Shown one piece after another: positions 6,576 through 9,570 of a stretch of 9,570 nucleotides of DNA; position 1 is the stretch's first letter; each line of letters opens with the position of its first letter. The stretch lies in assembly GCA_029934265.1 (NCBI GenBank), contig JAOZMN010000050.1, positions 3,184 through 12,753 of the forward strand. Reading direction: 5' to 3'. The notes beneath the pieces are model-generated. The model saw only the letters and a list, made by a program, of their open reading frames with translations. It was not told the origin of the DNA and did not search any database. The position numbers and the translations under genes were made by a program. Source of the stretch: Bacteroidales bacterium (GTDB lineage: Bacteria > Bacteroidota > Bacteroidia > Bacteroidales > JAADGE01).

Positions 6576-7847
6576 TTACGAGGGGTCTGTTCCCGTATAT
6601 TTCATTATTAGTCGGATAATTAAATTGTTTAAAAATTCCACTTCATATTTCCCGACTGTTGGTTCAATATGAGAATTTCCGATACCGCTGTCATCGGTAA
6701 GAAAAACATAAGTTCCGTTTGTTGATACAGACATGAAACGCATTAAAAACTCGGTGTCTTTATCTATACCGCTTGCAACTATCGGGATAACTTTTATACC
6801 GAGTTCTGCAGCTTTTTTTATTGATATTTGAATACTTACAATATCCTCTTTATTTTTATGCGGGGGAGCATCAAGAATTAAAAACATAAGTCTTGTTTTG
6901 GCATTATTGCTCCACGATTTATCTTTTACAGCATACTCTAAACCTTTTTCTACAGCTTCCGGAAAATCGCCTCCTCCACCTGCGGATTGTTGTTCCAAGT
7001 TACCGATAATATTTGACATATTTGTCTCAAAATCAAAATCTTTTACAATATAATCATCTGATTTATCTCTGTAAAAAACCATTCCTACCCTTGGCGTAAG
7101 CTCCGGTGTTTTGGTTTTTATTTTACCGATAATATCGTTAAGGTCGGTTTTCAAAAAGTTAATTTCATCGCTCATTGAACCGGTGGCATCAACAACAAAC
7201 ATAATATCCAAATCGGTTAAATTTGCTTGTTCTTGATTTATTGTAATATTATTTTCTTTATTCAAAACGATATTGTCGAGTTTTATTTCCTCTCCGGTTT
7301 CACTAATAGCTTTCAATGTCAATTTATTTGCACGACTGCCGTAAATTTCCGAAAATAAATTAGCTTTCCCGAAAATATCCGTTTTTGCTTCCCATACTTT
7401 TGCTCCTTGCACATCTTCAAGTACAATTTTTATATTATTCAGAGCTTTGCCATTTTGATTTTTAACAAGGACAGAAATTTTATCTTTCAAATAAAAACTC
7501 CATGAATGTTGCATTTGCGACCATTGTTTGTCATTGATTAATTTTTGCCAAAAAAACCAATTTTCACTGTCGTTCCATTCGCCGGCTGTCAGCAAACCCG
7601 CACTGTTTCGGTTATTATGAATTTCCGGGTTTTCGACATCTGCCGGAACTTCTTCACTATCAACCGGAGATTCCTCTCTTAAATCGGATTCTGATTTATG
7701 TGATTCTTTTGCAGACACCATATCTGCCCCGTAAGCCTCGTCCGATGTCGATTTTTCGGCATCTACACGTAAACTTGTACTTGTCCCGCCACAACTTGCC
7801 AAAAATAAGGCAATTATGATTAAGTTAATCTTAAAGAAATTTTTCAT
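6576..7847 (-). CDS. VWA-domain lipoprotein
   Basis: This is a 423-residue predicted lipoprotein. The N-terminus has a short charged start, a hydrophobic core and a lipobox LASC with lipidated Cys19. Residues 20-80 are low-complexity, acidic and Ser-rich, probably a tether. A short stretch LLTAGEWNDSENWFFW (85-100) precedes a beta-rich region at about 120-197 that resembles a carboxypeptidase-regulatory or Ig-like fold. The C-terminal half (about 212-420) is a von Willebrand A domain. Its metal site starts with DATGSMS (220-226, the DxTxS variant of DxSxS), with GGGGDFPEAVEKGLEYA (290-306) and LDAPPH (325-330) giving the later acidic residues; this pattern resembles VWA domains of the vwkA type. 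Such domains bind proteins through a divalent metal; the partner here is unknown. It stands alone on the minus strand, divergent from sufB, with a weak TATGATTTG box at 7917-7925. Confidence 0.9.
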   Translation of the reverse strand: MKNFFKINLIIIALFLASCGGTSTSLRVDAEKSTSDEAYGADMVSAKESHKSESDLREESPVDSEEVPADVENPEIHNNRNSAGLLTAGEWNDSENWFFWQKLINDKQWSQMQHSWSFYLKDKISVLVKNQNGKALNNIKIVLEDVQGAKVWEAKTDIFGKANLFSEIYGSRANKLTLKAISETGEEIKLDNIVLNKENNITINQEQANLTDLDIMFVVDATGSMSDEINFLKTDLNDIIGKIKTKTPELTPRVGMVFYRDKSDDYIVKDFDFETNMSNIIGNLEQQSAGGGGDFPEAVEKGLEYAVKDKSWSNNAKTRLMFLILDAPPHKNKEDIVSIQISIKKAAELGIKVIPIVASGIDKDTEFLMRFMSVSTNGTYVFLTDDSGIGNSHIEPTVGKYEVEFLNNLIIRLIMKYTGTDPS

Positions 7848-7916
7848 GATTTGTTTTTTTAGTTTAAGGTTTTATTTTTTTGTATTTTTGAAATATTGTA
7901 ATTTATTTTATTGATA

Positions 7917-7925
7917 CAAATCATA
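7917..7925 (-). promoter_or_regulatory. Weak candidate promoter for the VWA gene
   Basis: The minus strand reads TATGATTTG followed by T, like TAnnTTTG with one extra spacer base, about 70 bases before the VWA ATG. No -33 TTTG is clear. Confidence 0.3.
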
Positions 7926-7977
7926 TTATTTTTCCATATTTTTGATAATATTTTTTTTTACGAGAATGTTTTTTTTT

Positions 7978-7986
7978 TACATTTGC
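7978..7986 (+). promoter_or_regulatory. Promoter -7 element for sufB
   Basis: TACATTTG with C is an exact TAnnTTTG match, followed by AC as is typical. The -33 zone is a T run rather than TTTG. Transcription would start around 7993, giving a leader of about 150 bases before sufB and placing the start inside the palindrome at 7990-8012. Confidence 0.6.
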
Positions 7987-7989
7987 ACT

Positions 7990-8012
7990 TTATTTAGATT
8001 TAATCTAAATAA
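7990..8012. promoter_or_regulatory. 23-bp perfect palindrome, candidate operator of the suf operon
   Basis: TTATTTAGATT (7990-8000), one central T (8001) and AATCTAAATAA (8002-8012) form an exact inverted repeat. It begins 4 bases after the -7 box, over the predicted transcription start, where a bound repressor would block initiation. The core TTTAGATTTAATCTAAA recalls DtxR/MntR-type sites (TTAG...CTAA), which would fit iron control of a SUF operon. The palindrome is seen; the regulator is inferred. Confidence 0.6.
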
Positions 8013-8021
8013 CTTATTTTT

Positions 8022-8075
8022 ATGCAATATATTAATTATTTTAGAACAACTTTGGCAAAAGCTTCATTTTTTTAA
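8022..8075 (+). other. 17-codon upstream ORF in the suf leader
   Basis: An ATG about 30 bases after the predicted transcription start opens MQYINYFRTTLAKASFF and stops at 8073-8075. It is too short to judge by composition and matches nothing I know. It could be a leader peptide or chance. Confidence 0.25.
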
Positions 8076-8102
8076 AAGGAAAAGTTAAGTAAATTAATTT
8101 TA

Positions 8103-8150
8103 ATGAGTAATAAATTGATACAACTTCAAAAATTACACTGTAATGAATAA
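8103..8150 (+). other. 15-codon upstream ORF overlapping the sufB start
   Basis: MSNKLIQLQKLHCNE starts at ATG 8103 and stops with TAA at 8148-8150, overlapping the sufB start (8143) by 8 bases in another frame. If translated, it could couple to or reduce sufB initiation. No Shine-Dalgarno sequence helps to decide, and chance is possible. Confidence 0.25.
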
Positions 8151-9570
8151 CGATAACACCATATTAGACGAATATAAAAATAAAGAATACGAAGCCGGTT
8201 TTTACACGGATATTGAAACAGATGATTTTCCGGTAGGGCTTAGCGAAGAGGTAATACGCAAACTTTCTGCAAAGAAAAATGAGCCACAGTTCATGCTTGA
8301 CTTTCGTTTGAAAGCTTATAAAAAATGGCTCACTCTAAAAGAACCCAAATGGGGGCAATTAGAATACAAGGAGCCTGATTTTCAAAATGTCAGTTATTAT
8401 TCTGCACCAAAAAATACACCGAAATATAATAGTTTGGACGAAGTGGATTCCGAAATTCTTGCAACTTTCGAGAAACTTGGTGTTCCGGTAAAAGAACAAA
8501 AAATACTTTCCGGAGTTGCCGTGGATATTGTAATGGACAGTGTTTCTGTGCATACCACTTTCAAGGAAACTTTGGGGAAACTCGGAATTATATTTTGTTC
8601 GATAAGCGAAGCAATTCAAGAACACCCCGAACTGATAGAGAAATATCTTGCATCGGTAGTTCCTTATACTGACAATTTTTACGCAACACTTAATTGTGCC
8701 GTTTTTACGGACGGTTCTTTTGCATATATCCCAAAAGGAGTGCGTTGCCCTGTCGAATTATCCACTTATTTCAGGATAAATCAAGCACAAACCGGACAGT
8801 TTGAAAGAACTTTAATTATTGCCGACGAAGGAAGTTATGTGAGTTATCTTGAAGGCTGTACTGCACCGCAAAGAGATGAAAATCAATTACATGCCGCCAT
8901 TGTAGAAATAGTGGCAATGAAAGATGCCGAAGTAAAATATTCGACAGTACAAAATTGGTATCCCGGCGATAAAGACGGCAAAGGCGGAATTTATAATTTC
9001 GTTACAAAAAGAGGAATTTGCAAAGGCGATAATTCAAAAATTTCATGGACGCAAGTCGAAACCGGCTCTGCGGTTACTTGGAAATATCCTTCAACGATAT
9101 TAAAAGGTGATAATACGGTCGGTGAATTTTATTCGGTAGCTGTTACAAACAATTATCAGCAAGCTGATACCGGCACAAAAATGATACATCTCGGCAAAAA
9201 TTCCAAAAGTACGATAATTTCAAAAGGAATTTCGCTCGGGAAAAGTCAGAATACATACAGAGGGCTGGTGAAAATTTCTAAAAATGCTGAAAATTCCAGA
9301 AATTACTCTCAATGCGATTCTTTGCTTATCGGCGACAAGTGCGGGGCACATACTTTCCCGTATATCGATTGCGACAACAGTACAGCAACCGTAGAACATG
9401 AGGCTACGACTTCAAAAATTGCAGAAGACCAAATTTTTTATTGCAATCAGCGAGGTTTGGAGACAGAAAACGCTGTAAGCCTGATAGTAAATGGTTTTGC
9501 AAAAGAAGTTCTGAATAAGTTGCCAATGGAATTTGCATCGGAAGCAAAAAAATTATTATCTTTAACTTTG
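8143..9570 (+). CDS. sufB: SUF Fe-S cluster scaffold subunit SufB, 3' end cut by window edge
   Basis: SufB is the cytoplasmic scaffold of the SufBC2D complex, which receives persulfide sulfur and iron to build iron-sulfur clusters. The open frame gives 476 codons to the right edge; the last residues, KKLLSLTL, correspond to the end of the family, so only about five residues are probably missing. The start fits family N-termini (ILDEYKNKEYEAGFYTDIETD). Residues that match the E. coli functional ones by position are Cys391 in YSQCDSLLIGDKCGAHTFPY (388-407; E. coli Cys405) and His419-Glu420 in VEHEATTS (E. coli His433-Glu434). There are no frameshifts or missing key residues. It is probably the first gene of an operon, with sufC and sufD expected just to the right. 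A -7 box and a palindromic candidate operator lie about 130-165 bases upstream. Confidence 0.97.
   Translation, partial: MNNDNTILDEYKNKEYEAGFYTDIETDDFPVGLSEEVIRKLSAKKNEPQFMLDFRLKAYKKWLTLKEPKWGQLEYKEPDFQNVSYYSAPKNTPKYNSLDEVDSEILATFEKLGVPVKEQKILSGVAVDIVMDSVSVHTTFKETLGKLGIIFCSISEAIQEHPELIEKYLASVVPYTDNFYATLNCAVFTDGSFAYIPKGVRCPVELSTYFRINQAQTGQFERTLIIADEGSYVSYLEGCTAPQRDENQLHAAIVEIVAMKDAEVKYSTVQNWYPGDKDGKGGIYNFVTKRGICKGDNSKISWTQVETGSAVTWKYPSTILKGDNTVGEFYSVAVTNNYQQADTGTKMIHLGKNSKSTIISKGISLGKSQNTYRGLVKISKNAENSRNYSQCDSLLIGDKCGAHTFPYIDCDNSTATVEHEATTSKIAEDQIFYCNQRGLETENAVSLIVNGFAKEVLNKLPMEFASEAKKLLSLTL

Noticed and set aside
8359..8625. Minus-strand ORF of 88 codons inside sufB
   Set aside because: It is antisense to conserved SufB sequence.

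Overview
The window looks like an ordinary chromosomal stretch of an AT-rich member of the Bacteroidota, perhaps order Bacteroidales, though the order is a guess. Four things support this. Several genes are preceded by the Bacteroidota promoter word TAnnTTTG. No clear Shine-Dalgarno sequences precede the starts. Neither tRNA gene encodes a complete CCA end. The proteins (SufB, YidD, PriA, VWA lipoprotein, secreted C1B peptidase) read like Bacteroidota versions. I see no transposase, integrase, phage gene, CRISPR array or defence gene.

Layout from left to right. Bases 1-2236 (minus) hold most of priA, the replication-restart helicase, with its C-terminus beyond the left edge and a likely TTG start. 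A gene-free gap of about 260 bases follows. It holds the weak priA promoter region, a possible plus-strand promoter and a strong hairpin terminator. Next come tRNA-Val(GAC) and, 7 bases upstream of it on the same strand, an MFSD1-like MFS transporter (2578-4272) with an unusual periplasmic insertion before its last helix. A secreted bleomycin-hydrolase/PepC-type aminopeptidase (4383-5771) and yidD (5806-6075) complete this minus-strand series. The transcription order is therefore yidD, peptidase, transporter, tRNA-Val, terminator. A tRNA-Phe(GAA) (6177-6249) lies on the plus strand with its own promoter and terminator, divergent from yidD. After a gene-free stretch ending in a perfect 16-bp hairpin comes a VWA-domain lipoprotein (6576-7847, minus). 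A divergent control region with a 23-bp perfect palindrome then leads to sufB (8143 to the right edge, plus), which is complete except for a few residues.

How the genes may work together. The peptidase and transporter suggest a peptide-use pair: the exported C1B enzyme would trim peptides in the periplasm, and the MFSD1-type carrier would import dipeptides. This is inference from family knowledge and adjacency. sufB probably opens a SUF iron-sulfur assembly operon continuing to the right; the palindrome at its predicted transcription start is a candidate operator, possibly for an iron-responsive regulator. The VWA lipoprotein has no clear functional partner here. No wholly new system is evident. 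The points most worth a second look are the suf palindrome and leader, the transporter insertion, the peptidase-transporter pairing, and the tRNA embedded behind a protein gene.
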